Below are positions 1 to 6,590 of a stretch of 10,000 nucleotides of DNA, one piece after another. A program made the position numbers and the translations under genes. The stretch is from contig JAIWOB010000134.1 in NCBI GenBank assembly GCA_020217065.1, positions 1-10,000 of the forward strand. The letters are read 5' to 3'. Source of the stretch: Chloroflexota bacterium. GTDB taxonomy: Bacteria; Chloroflexota; Anaerolineae; Anaerolineales; Villigracilaceae. Within the stretch, counting starts at the first letter, position 1; each line of letters opens with the position of its first letter. The notes beneath the pieces are model-generated. The model worked only from the letters and a program-made list of their open reading frames with translations. It did no database searches and was not told where the DNA came from.

Positions 1-1
1 C

Positions 2-535
2 AGCTCGCAACTCCCCGGCTATGAGGAAATTGTGGAATGGATTGGCGACAAACGTCCCGATTTGTTTCCTGTGCGGGAAAACGAAGAAATGAAACGCAGC
101 TGGCAATCCTTGACTGTCCTCGTCATGGCGTTGGTCTTCGCCTCCTCGGTGTTTGGGGCGGCGGGAAACCTCGCTTTTCTCAAGGGCGAAACCAAGACAG
201 CCGCGCTTACGCCCCTGCTTGTTCTCATCTTCATCGCCCTCGTCTTCCTCGGCATGACCTTGTCTCTTCCGCAATCGTTAACCCTTGAAGGGAACTCGCT
301 GCGGGTGAAGTACATTTTAAAAGAAGAAACCCTGCGGGCGGACGAAATCGCCGCCATTTCCCTGAATTTCTCCCGCGATAAAAACGTCAAAAACTATTCG
401 ATTTTGATTACCCGCAAAAACAAAAAGTCCATCGAAATTTCGGGGCTGCGCCCCAGCCTGCCGATTATTTATCTCACGCTGAAAAATTGGCGCAGAAAAA
501 ACGCCGGAATTGGGCTGACAACCCAACGAAATTAA
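2..535 (+). CDS. Membrane protein with PH-like domain, 5'-truncated
   Basis: The reading frame is already open at the first complete codon (position 2) and runs to TAA at 533-535, giving 177 visible residues. A GTG at 32 could be read as a start, but the frame extends upstream through LPGYEEIVEWIGD, so I read the gene as entering from outside the window. Visible order: a short segment like the end of a bacterial PH-like domain, a linker, two adjacent hydrophobic helices (about positions 110-175 and 205-280), and a C-terminal region of about 85 residues with alternating polar and hydrophobic strands (LTLEGNSLRVKYIL, YSILITRKNKKSIEIS) ending in an amphipathic helix. That suggests a PH-like beta domain, probably cytosolic, with a second one upstream of the helices. 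Function is unknown. No terminator follows, and a promoter-like box for the next gene starts about 40 bases downstream. Confidence 0.72.
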   Translation, partial: SSQLPGYEEIVEWIGDKRPDLFPVRENEEMKRSWQSLTVLVMALVFASSVFGAAGNLAFLKGETKTAALTPLLVLIFIALVFLGMTLSLPQSLTLEGNSLRVKYILKEETLRADEIAAISLNFSRDKNVKNYSILITRKNKKSIEISGLRPSLPIIYLTLKNWRRKNAGIGLTTQRN

Positions 536-571
536 CATCCGCCGATAACTTTCCGTTAATGGGGATACTGC

Positions 572-577
572 TATAAT
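572..577 (+). promoter_or_regulatory. Putative -10 box of the R3H-ATPase gene
   Basis: A perfect TATAAT lies in the gap between the membrane protein and the R3H ATPase. The -35 side is weak: TTTCCG at 550-555 with a 16-base spacer is the best I find. If used, transcription would start near 584 and leave a leader of about 125 nt. The match to consensus is seen; activity is inferred. Confidence 0.45.
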
Positions 578-583
578 AGGCTT

Positions 584-707
584 ATCTTTAACGACAGGCG
601 GTACGCCAAAATGATTTACGCCAACTAATTCCGTAAGCCGCGGCGGGCAGCCTCGCGGCGCAAGTATCTCCCCTGCCCCCACTTACCGCTTACCAATTAC
701 AAATCCC
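584..707 (+). other. Structured, Shine-Dalgarno-less leader
   Basis: This is the putative untranslated leader of the R3H-ATPase gene. It holds a small hairpin (GGCG 597-600 with CGCC 604-607) and a GC-rich hairpin (GCCGCG 637-642 with CGCGGC 654-659). GTAAG (633-637) and CTTAC (682-686) could close a larger fold around the second hairpin. A five-codon open frame, ATG to TAA, sits at 611-628. The last 45 bases before the ATG are C/T- and A-rich, with no purine ribosome site. I recognise no riboswitch class. Confidence 0.3.
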
Positions 708-2330
708 ATGACTCAACATCGAATTACAGACGACCTGGAAGTCCTCCTCGACGTTTTACCCTCCAACATTCGCCACGCCGTCGAAAAGGCGAACAACAGC
801 GAAAAACTGCTCGAAATTGTCATTGACCTCGGACGCATCGCCACCGCGCGTTTTGTGGACGGCGAAGTCCCGCTCACGGCAAAGGAAATCACCCGCGCCG
901 AGATAGACCACATCACCGAGCGCATCGGCAAATTCGACGCCGACAACCGCGCGGGCATGGAACGCACCCTGCACCGCATCTCCGCCATCCGCAACCGGCT
1001 TGGAACCGTCGTCGGGCTGACCTGCCGCGTGGGTCGCGCCGTCTACGGCACGGTGGACATCATCCAAGACATCATCGAGTCGGGCAAGTCGGCGTTGATT
1101 CTCGGACGCCCCGGCGTGGGCAAGACCACCCTCTTGCGCGAAGCCGCCCGCATCCTCGCCGAAAACAAACGCGTGGTCATTGTGGACACCTCCAACGAAA
1201 TCGGCGGCGACGGCGACGTGCCGCATCCCGCCGTCGGACGGGCGCGCAGAATGCAGGTGCGTGAGCCGACGCTCCAGCACGAAGTGATGATTGAAGCGGT
1301 CGAAAATCACAACCCCGAAGTCATCGTCATTGACGAAATCGGGCGCGAACTCGAAGCGCTGGCGGCGCGCACCATCGCTGAGCGCGGCGTCCAACTCATC
1401 GGCACGGCGCATGGTCAGACGCTCGACAACCTGCTGCTCAACCCCACCCTCAGCGACCTTGTCGGCGGCATCGAAGCGGTTACCCTGTCGGACGAGGAAG
1501 CCCGCCGTCGCGGAACTCAAAAAACCGTGTTGGAACGCCGCGCCCCGCCGACCTTCGACGTGGTTATCGAGATTCAAACTCGAGACCGTTTCGCCGTTCA
1601 TCTCGATGTGACCGAATCGGTCGATTCTCTCTTGCGCGGCGCGCCCCTGCCCCCGGAAGTCCGCACCCGCGACAACGAAGGAAACATCGTCATTGAAAAG
1701 TCGGCAGCCGCTCCCCGCTCGACAAAAATGGAAGCGCGGGAAGTTGGAAAAACCCGCCGTGGACGCCAGCCCGTCAACCCGCCGACTCAACCTCTGTCGC
1801 AGCCCCAGCCCGATTCCGATTCCGAGGCGCAAAATCAACTTTCAAGCGTTGCCATGTCCGCTTTAAGGACGGTGCGCGTCTTCGCCTACGGCGTGGCTCG
1901 GAACAGACTCATGCAAGCCGCCAAGCGGCTCGGCGTGCCGGCGGCGGTCGTGACCGAAGTGGACGAAGCCGACGCCCTCGTCACATTGCGGACGTATTAC
2001 CGCAACCGCGAGCAAACAGTGATGGAAGCCGAACATCGCGGGCTGCCCATTTACGTTTTACGGGCAAACACCGTAGCGCAAGTCGAACAGTTTTTGGGCG
2101 ACCTCTTCAACCTCACCGAATTGCAGCGCCCTCACGATAAAATGGAAGACATTCGCGAACAAACCCAGCGCGCCATCGCCGCCGTTCTCAACGGCGAACG
2201 CTGGGTAGACCTGCCGCCCGGCACGGCGCTCGTGCGAAGATTACAGCACGAAATGGCGCGCAACGCCGAATTGGTCTCTCACTCTTACGGCAAAGAGCCA
2301 AGAAGGCACGTGAGAATTTTCAGGGAGTGA
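708..2330 (+). CDS. Ycf45/SpoIIIAA-like AAA ATPase with R3H domain
   Basis: The protein has 540 residues. The N-terminal 110 residues (ITDDLEVLLDVLP onward) are the conserved lead-in of the family. A P-loop ATPase core follows, with Walker A GRPGVGKTT at 133-141, Walker B VIVIDE at 205-210 and a GTAHG motif at 232-236 that fits a sensor position. Residues 333-378 are a low-complexity Ser/Pro/Gln linker. Residues 388-470 form a second small alpha/beta region, and 482-540 match an R3H single-stranded nucleic-acid-binding domain with Arg510 and His514 in the RxxxH arrangement. Relatives are chloroplast/cyanobacterial Ycf45 and, for the ATPase core, sporulation protein SpoIIIAA; the exact role is unknown in all of them. 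It is probably cytosolic, binding RNA or ssDNA in an ATP-dependent way (inference). ATG 708 is the only plausible start: there is no other ATG/GTG/TTG in frame back to the stop at 612. There is no ribosome site before it. Confidence 0.9.
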   Translation: MTQHRITDDLEVLLDVLPSNIRHAVEKANNSEKLLEIVIDLGRIATARFVDGEVPLTAKEITRAEIDHITERIGKFDADNRAGMERTLHRISAIRNRLGTVVGLTCRVGRAVYGTVDIIQDIIESGKSALILGRPGVGKTTLLREAARILAENKRVVIVDTSNEIGGDGDVPHPAVGRARRMQVREPTLQHEVMIEAVENHNPEVIVIDEIGRELEALAARTIAERGVQLIGTAHGQTLDNLLLNPTLSDLVGGIEAVTLSDEEARRRGTQKTVLERRAPPTFDVVIEIQTRDRFAVHLDVTESVDSLLRGAPLPPEVRTRDNEGNIVIEKSAAAPRSTKMEAREVGKTRRGRQPVNPPTQPLSQPQPDSDSEAQNQLSSVAMSALRTVRVFAYGVARNRLMQAAKRLGVPAAVVTEVDEADALVTLRTYYRNREQTVMEAEHRGLPIYVLRANTVAQVEQFLGDLFNLTELQRPHDKMEDIREQTQRAIAAVLNGERWVDLPPGTALVRRLQHEMARNAELVSHSYGKEPRRHVRIFRE

Positions 2331-2351
2331 GAAGGTCAACACGCGCGCAGA

Positions 2352-2400
2352 CGCGCAGGGAAACAAGAGTCTTTCATCTTGTTTCCCTGCGCGCTTTTTT
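2352..2400 (+). terminator. Rho-independent terminator of the R3H-ATPase gene
   Basis: A perfect 17-base-pair stem (2352-2368 with 2377-2393) closes an 8-base loop and is followed by CTTTTTT at 2394-2400. It starts 21 bases after the ATPase stop. The T-run serves only the + strand. On the - strand the same hairpin lies just beyond the protease stop without a good U-tract, so it may protect the 3' end of that mRNA or give weak termination there. Confidence 0.92.
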
Positions 2401-2414
2401 ATTTTCCCGCATGT

Positions 2415-3563
2415 TTACCTTTGGCTTGACTCCCCAAGCGTGATGGTCAAATCAACCTGCTTGCCGTCCCGCATGACGCCTAAAACCACCTGGTCGCCCG
2501 GCTTGAAGGCGAACAGAGCGTTGATATACGAGTGATTTTCGTCCATCGTCACGTCCCCTATTTTGAAAATAATGTCGCCGCGCTGCAAACCCGCCCTGCT
2601 GGCTGGGCTGCCGGCGGAGACTTCGGTGACGTAAACGCCCCACTGCACGGGCAAATCATAGGCGGAGGCGATGTCGGGCGTTACCTGCTGGAAGCGAATG
2701 CCCATGAACGGACGCGAGACATAGCCTTTCTCGATAATTTGTTCCGCGACGGCGCGCGCCGTGTTAACCGGCACGGCAAACCCCAACCCCTCGGCGACGT
2801 CCCCGCTTTGCGTGCTGCGGACGACCAGCGTGTTAATCCCGACGACCTCGCCGGCCAGATTAATCAACGGTCCGCCCGAATTGCCGTGATTGATTGCCGC
2901 GTCGGTTTGAATCAAATTCTCAATCTGGTAGCCTCTTCCCGTGTCAATCGAACGTCCAGTCGCGCTGACCACGCCCACCGTCACCGTGTTCTTGAAATTT
3001 CCCAGCGGCGAGCCGATAGCGATGACCGTCTCGCCGGGATTCAAAAGGTCGGAATTGCCCAAAACCGCCACCGCCGGCGCTTTCGCGTCCGTCTTCAAGA
3101 CGGCAAGGTCGGAGTAAATATCCGCGCCGACAAGCAGCGCCTTTTGCTGGGTCCCATCCGCGAAAATGATATGGATATCCTTCGTCCCTTCGACCACATG
3201 ATTGTTGGTCAGAACATATTGCTCGGAGATGAAGACCCCGCTCCCGCTCACCGTCTGGTCGCCTGTGGGACCGAAAAAGGTCATTTGACCGGGGATGACC
3301 CCTACGATGGTGACAACAGCAGGACCGACCTTTTGCGCCGATTGGGTGACGGCGGTTTGGACATCGGTCGAATTGACAATCAAAGTTTGCTTTGAATCGG
3401 AAGCCGCAGCCGAAACAGCCGGGTCGGAATGGGCGGGAAGAGCCGCCTGAGTTTTTTCGACCGCTTGATAGACCGCAAAACCTCCAACCGCCGCGCCAGC
3501 CGTCGCCGAAACGCCGGCGACAAGAATCATCAACAGGACATAAAACGTTTTTTTCCAAGTCAT
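2415..3563 (-). CDS. htrA: HtrA/DegP-type serine protease with one PDZ domain
   Basis: This is a 382-residue S1C-family protease that degrades or processes misfolded proteins outside the cytoplasmic membrane. Residues 6-33 form an uncleaved-looking signal anchor with small residues, followed by a loose Ala/Ser-rich linker to about residue 65. The trypsin-like domain carries the full triad: His122 in TNNHVVEG, Asp152 in YSDLAVLK and Ser229 in GNSGGPL. A single PDZ domain covers about 285-378 (GSPASRAGLQRGDIIFKIGD at its ligand-binding part). The architecture matches HtrA/DegS-like membrane-anchored forms; one PDZ is usual for Gram-positive-type and Chloroflexota members. The frame extends four codons upstream to a TTG, but that codon overlaps the ribosome site GGAGG (3569-3573), which is placed 5 bases before ATG 3563, so ATG 3563 is the start. 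The gene stands alone, convergent with the R3H ATPase and divergent from the XPB-like gene. I found no convincing promoter; TTGTCA and TAGGAT upstream are only 11 bases apart. Confidence 0.95.
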   Translation of the reverse strand: MTWKKTFYVLLMILVAGVSATAGAAVGGFAVYQAVEKTQAALPAHSDPAVSAAASDSKQTLIVNSTDVQTAVTQSAQKVGPAVVTIVGVIPGQMTFFGPTGDQTVSGSGVFISEQYVLTNNHVVEGTKDIHIIFADGTQQKALLVGADIYSDLAVLKTDAKAPAVAVLGNSDLLNPGETVIAIGSPLGNFKNTVTVGVVSATGRSIDTGRGYQIENLIQTDAAINHGNSGGPLINLAGEVVGINTLVVRSTQSGDVAEGLGFAVPVNTARAVAEQIIEKGYVSRPFMGIRFQQVTPDIASAYDLPVQWGVYVTEVSAGSPASRAGLQRGDIIFKIGDVTMDENHSYINALFAFKPGDQVVLGVMRDGKQVDLTITLGESSQR

Positions 3564-3568
3564 ATTTG

Positions 3569-3573
3569 CCTCC
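3569..3573 (-). promoter_or_regulatory. Ribosome binding site deciding the protease start
   Basis: GGAGG on the - strand lies 5 bases before ATG 3563. It overlaps the TTG codon that would otherwise extend the frame by four residues, so it rules that longer start out. Confidence 0.85.
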
Positions 3574-3707
3574 AATTTTCCAAGAAGTTATCCTAGTCCG
3601 CAAAAATGACAAGCCGATTAAAAGGTAGAGCCGCAAAATAAAATTACGATAAGAAAATTGCAGGAAAACCGTTAACGCTCACGGCTCCCTGACCGCTCCA
3701 AAATAAT

Positions 3708-3737
3708 TGGACAAGGGAACGCGCAGACAGGTAAAAT
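3708..3737 (+). promoter_or_regulatory. Putative promoter of the XPB-like gene
   Basis: TGGACA (3708-3713, one mismatch to TTGACA), an 18-base spacer and TAAAAT (3732-3737, one mismatch to TATAAT). The -10 box ends only 9 bases before ATG 3747, so the transcript start would fall at or just before the start codon. A 7-base inverted repeat, GACAAGG (3710-3716) and CCTTGTC (3740-3746), brackets the -10 box; it overlaps the -35 box on one side and touches the ATG on the other. Confidence 0.6.
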
Positions 3738-3746
3738 ATCCTTGTC

Positions 3747-5324
3747 ATGCCCGACCTGTATCACGCCCTTCTTCAGCGCGACCTCGGATATCTCCGTATC
3801 GTGGCGGGGATGTGGGGGGTGGAATTGGAATCGCAGGACGCGGATTCCGCCGCCGAAGAACTCGCCGCCGCAATGCTTAACCGCGAACTCGCCCAAGAAA
3901 TGATGGAAAGCCTGCCGGCGGAAGCCTTTGCCGCGCTCCAAACGCTCGCCGCCTCGGACGGCAAAATAGAATGGAGCGCCTTCGCTCGCAGGTTCGGCGA
4001 AATCCGCGAAATGGGAGCGGGCAGGCGCGACCGGGAACGCCCTCATCTCACCCCCATCTCTCCCGCTGAAATTCTGTTCTATCGCGGTTTTCTGTTAAAA
4101 GCGTTTTTCGACTCGGAAAAGGGCGCGCGGGAGTTTGCCTATCTCCCCGAAGATTTGCGAAAGTTGCTGCCAGCCGAAAGTGCCCAGGAAAAAACAGCCG
4201 AACCGCTGGGACGCCCCGCCACGCCTTTGGAAAAGGCTTTCGAGATTCCCGCCAGCGACCGCATTCTCGACGACGCGACCACCTTGCTCGCGGCGCTGCG
4301 AATGGGAACGCCGCCCCTGCCGCCCGACCCTGCATTAACGGCTTTGCTGACAACGGCGGGCATTTTGAAAAAGGGCGTCCCGCAGGCGGAAAAGGTCAAG
4401 ACCTTTCTTGAAGCCCCCCGCGCCGCCGCGCTCGACGCCCTGGTCGAAGCGTGGAAATCTTCCGAAACCTTCGACGAACTGCGCCTGATTCCCAGCCTGA
4501 TTTGCGAGGGCGAATGGAAGAATCAGCCGCAGGCGGCGCGCCGCTTTTTGCTGAATTTGGTCAACGCCATCCCCAAAAATAAGTGGTGGAGCGTCCCCGC
4601 TTTTGTCCGCGCCGTCAAGGAAAAATATCCCGACTTTCAACGTCCCGCCGGCGATTACGACTCATGGTTTATTAAACGCGCAACGGACGGTCAATACTTG
4701 CACGGCTTCGCCTACTGGGACCAGGTGGACGGCGCGTTGATAAAACGCTTTATTCAAACCCTGCATTGGCTTGGGCTGGCGGATTTGGCTGCGCCGGAGG
4801 CGGAGCGGGAAGCGGCGGCGTTTCGGGTCGCGCCGGCTAAAGTTGAACCTTCCGCTCTTAACGAGAAAATTGCAATCGGGTCGGACGGCAAAATCGTCAT
4901 GTCCCGCTTTTTCTCCCGCGCCGCGCGGTATCAAATCTCGCGCTTTTGCGAATGGGAAGAATCGAAAACGGATGAATATCAGTATCGCGTGACGGCGCGT
5001 TCGCTGGCGCGCGCCCAAGAGCAGGGATTACAAGCGGGACAATTGCTCGCCCTGCTGGTAAAACACGCCAAGTCCGCCGTGCCGCCCGCTTTGGCAAAAG
5101 CGCTCAAACAATGGGAGGCGCGCGGCGCAGAGGCGCAAATCAAGAACCTGCTTGTTCTTCGAGTCGCCAGACCCGAAATCCTGGACGAATTGCGAAAGTC
5201 GAAGGCGGGGAAATTCCTGGGCGAACTCCTCAGCCCGACGGCGGTCGTCGTCAAACGCGGGGCGGAAGCCAAAACGCTCACCGCGCTGGCGGAAATGGGC
5301 TTGTTTGCGGAAATCGAACTTTGA
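3747..5324 (+). CDS. XPB/Ssl2-like (Helicase_C_3-type) protein without motor domain
   Basis: The protein has 525 residues and no Walker motifs, signal peptide or membrane helix. The C-terminal part, about 373-500, has the layout I associate with the XPB/Ssl2-like helicase-associated domain of Actinobacteria and Chloroflexota. It runs: a short beta start (IAIGSDGKIVM), helical ISRFCEWEE, YRVTARSLARAQEQGLQ, then QLLALLVKHAKSAVPPALAKAL, LLVLRVARPEILDEL and LLSPTAVVV. The N-terminal two thirds are helical and Ala/Leu/Glu-rich, with possible winged-helix segments around 55-85 and 275-345 (WWSVPAFVRAVKEKYP). By family it may bind DNA or partner with a helicase; its function is not established, and no helicase gene is nearby. 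No ribosome site precedes ATG 3747, and the promoter boxes abut the start, so a leaderless mRNA is likely. A later ATG at 3810 would remove the N-terminal helix that I take to be part of the protein. It forms its own transcription unit, closed by a terminator. Confidence 0.78.
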   Translation: MPDLYHALLQRDLGYLRIVAGMWGVELESQDADSAAEELAAAMLNRELAQEMMESLPAEAFAALQTLAASDGKIEWSAFARRFGEIREMGAGRRDRERPHLTPISPAEILFYRGFLLKAFFDSEKGAREFAYLPEDLRKLLPAESAQEKTAEPLGRPATPLEKAFEIPASDRILDDATTLLAALRMGTPPLPPDPALTALLTTAGILKKGVPQAEKVKTFLEAPRAAALDALVEAWKSSETFDELRLIPSLICEGEWKNQPQAARRFLLNLVNAIPKNKWWSVPAFVRAVKEKYPDFQRPAGDYDSWFIKRATDGQYLHGFAYWDQVDGALIKRFIQTLHWLGLADLAAPEAEREAAAFRVAPAKVEPSALNEKIAIGSDGKIVMSRFFSRAARYQISRFCEWEESKTDEYQYRVTARSLARAQEQGLQAGQLLALLVKHAKSAVPPALAKALKQWEARGAEAQIKNLLVLRVARPEILDELRKSKAGKFLGELLSPTAVVVKRGAEAKTLTALAEMGLFAEIEL

Positions 5325-5369
5325 GCGGGCGGCTGCGAATCGCGTTTGAAACGCAAGCCGCCGCTTTTT
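5325..5369 (+). terminator. Rho-independent terminator after the XPB-like gene
   Basis: GGCGGCTGCG (5328-5337) pairs with CGCAAGCCGCC (5352-5362) with one bulged A, and two further pairs can form at the base (5325-5326 with 5363-5364). Five T residues follow at 5365-5369. It starts directly after the TGA stop and separates this gene from the transporter operon. Confidence 0.75.
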
Positions 5370-5413
5370 AGCGCGTCCAAGCGGCAGACTTTGAACCGCC
5401 GCGGGATTTAGTT

Positions 5414-5422
5414 TGATATAAT
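5414..5422 (+). promoter_or_regulatory. Extended -10 promoter of the ABC importer operon
   Basis: TGATATAAT is an extended -10 element (TGn followed by a perfect TATAAT at 5417-5422). The nearest -35-like sequence, TTGAAC at 5391-5396, is 20 bases away, too far to be a good partner, which fits an extended -10 promoter. The expected start near 5429 gives a leader of about 25 bases containing GGAG (5445-5448), 6 bases before the ATG. TCGAA (5422-5426) and TTCGA (5439-5443) form a short inverted repeat just downstream of the box that could be an operator (weak). Confidence 0.6.
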
Positions 5423-5454
5423 CGAAACAATCATTAAATTCGACGGAGCGAAGG

Positions 5455-6582
5455 ATGCAACCAGAAAAGCAATCGAATTCGCCGGCGGGAAAATTCCTGC
5501 AATCCGTTTCAGAAGCCGCCCTGGTCCCATTCCTGGCGATTCTGACCGCGGTCATCATCGGCGGCGTTATCATTCTTGTGGTGGGCGGAAATCCTTTTGC
5601 CGCTTACATGGGCTTGCTGCAAGGCGCGTTCGGAAACGCCAAAGCGTGGAGCGAAACCGCAGTTTGGGCGACGCCTTATATTTTCGCCGGCTTGGCTGTG
5701 GCGCTGGCGTTTAAGGGAGGGTTGTTCAACATCGGCGCGGAAGGACAATTGGCGGTTGGCGCCGTCGTTTCGTCGCTGATTGGCTACGCCCTGCCCGGCT
5801 GGCTGGGATTCGACCTGCCCGCCATCGTCCACCTGCCCCTGACCGTTATCCTCGGTATGTTGATGGGCGGCTTTTGGGCTTCGATTGTCGGCGCGTTAAA
5901 AGCGTACACGGGCGGGCATGAAGTCATCAACACCATCATGATGAACTATATCGCCCTGAACACCACCTCCTACCTGCTCAACGGCGTCATGAAAGATAAA
6001 AGCCCCACCAACGTCATCGCCCGCACGCCGCTGATTGAAGAAAGCGCGCGCTTTCCCGTCATCTTTGAAGGACTGCGGATTCACTGGGGATTTGTCCTCG
6101 CCCTGCTGACGGCGGTTTTCATTTGGTGGCTTCTGAACAAGACCACGCTGGGTTTTGAAATCCGCACCGTGGGATTGAACCCCGACGCGGCAAAATATGC
6201 GGGCGTCAACGTCAAACGCACCATCATCCTCACGATGTTGTTGTCGGGAATGCTGGCTGGGCTGGCGGGCGCCATCGAGGTGACGGGGTTGAACTACCGT
6301 CACGAACTCGGCTTTTCCATCGGTTACGGCTTTGACGCCATTGCCATTGCCTTGCTGGGAAAATCTCACCCGCTGGGCGTAGTATTGGCGTCCTTTCTCT
6401 TCGCCGCCATGCGAAACGGCGCAACCCGGATGCAATTCATCACTCAATTACCCGTTGACTTAATTTCGGTCTTGCAGGCGCTCATCCTGCTCTTCGTCGC
6501 GGCGGACGCCATCGTGCGTTACATCTACCGAATCAAATCCAAGGGCGAGCGCGTAACGCTGACCCGAGGCTGGGGCGGCTAG
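5455..6582 (+). CDS. ABC importer permease, nucleoside type (NupP/YufP-like)
   Basis: This 375-residue inner-membrane permease belongs to the BPD_transp_2 family (the RbsC/LivH fold). It is the first of two different permease subunits that would form the translocation channel. It has about nine to ten hydrophobic helices, the first at 22-44. Family marks are FNIGAEGQ at 91-98, the stretch GHEVINTIMMNYIA at 154-167, and the loop TLGFEIRTVGLNPDAAKYAG at 231-250, which corresponds to the ATPase-coupling (EAA-like) region. Length is normal for NupP/YufP-like proteins. The pairing with a distinct second permease and a double ATPase points to nucleosides, or related purine or ribose compounds, as substrate; this is family inference. 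GGAG precedes ATG 5455 by 6 bases. The TAG stop overlaps the ribosome site of the next gene. Confidence 0.92.
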   Translation: MQPEKQSNSPAGKFLQSVSEAALVPFLAILTAVIIGGVIILVVGGNPFAAYMGLLQGAFGNAKAWSETAVWATPYIFAGLAVALAFKGGLFNIGAEGQLAVGAVVSSLIGYALPGWLGFDLPAIVHLPLTVILGMLMGGFWASIVGALKAYTGGHEVINTIMMNYIALNTTSYLLNGVMKDKSPTNVIARTPLIEESARFPVIFEGLRIHWGFVLALLTAVFIWWLLNKTTLGFEIRTVGLNPDAAKYAGVNVKRTIILTMLLSGMLAGLAGAIEVTGLNYRHELGFSIGYGFDAIAIALLGKSHPLGVVLASFLFAAMRNGATRMQFITQLPVDLISVLQALILLFVAADAIVRYIYRIKSKGERVTLTRGWGG

Positions 6583-6590
6583 GAGGAATC

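Noticed and set aside
756..1838. 360-codon open frame on the - strand
   Set aside because: Antisense to the R3H ATPase, including its Walker motifs; no recognisable domain and no ribosome site considered convincing.
2532..3395. 287-codon open frame on the + strand
   Set aside because: Antisense to the HtrA catalytic and PDZ domains; a composition shadow.
3564..3575. Four-codon N-terminal extension of the protease starting at TTG
   Set aside because: The TTG overlaps the GGAGG ribosome site that serves ATG 3563.
3576..3680. Promoter for the HtrA gene on the - strand
   Set aside because: TTGTCA and TAGGAT are present but only 11 bases apart, and other pairings are weaker, so I do not call a site.
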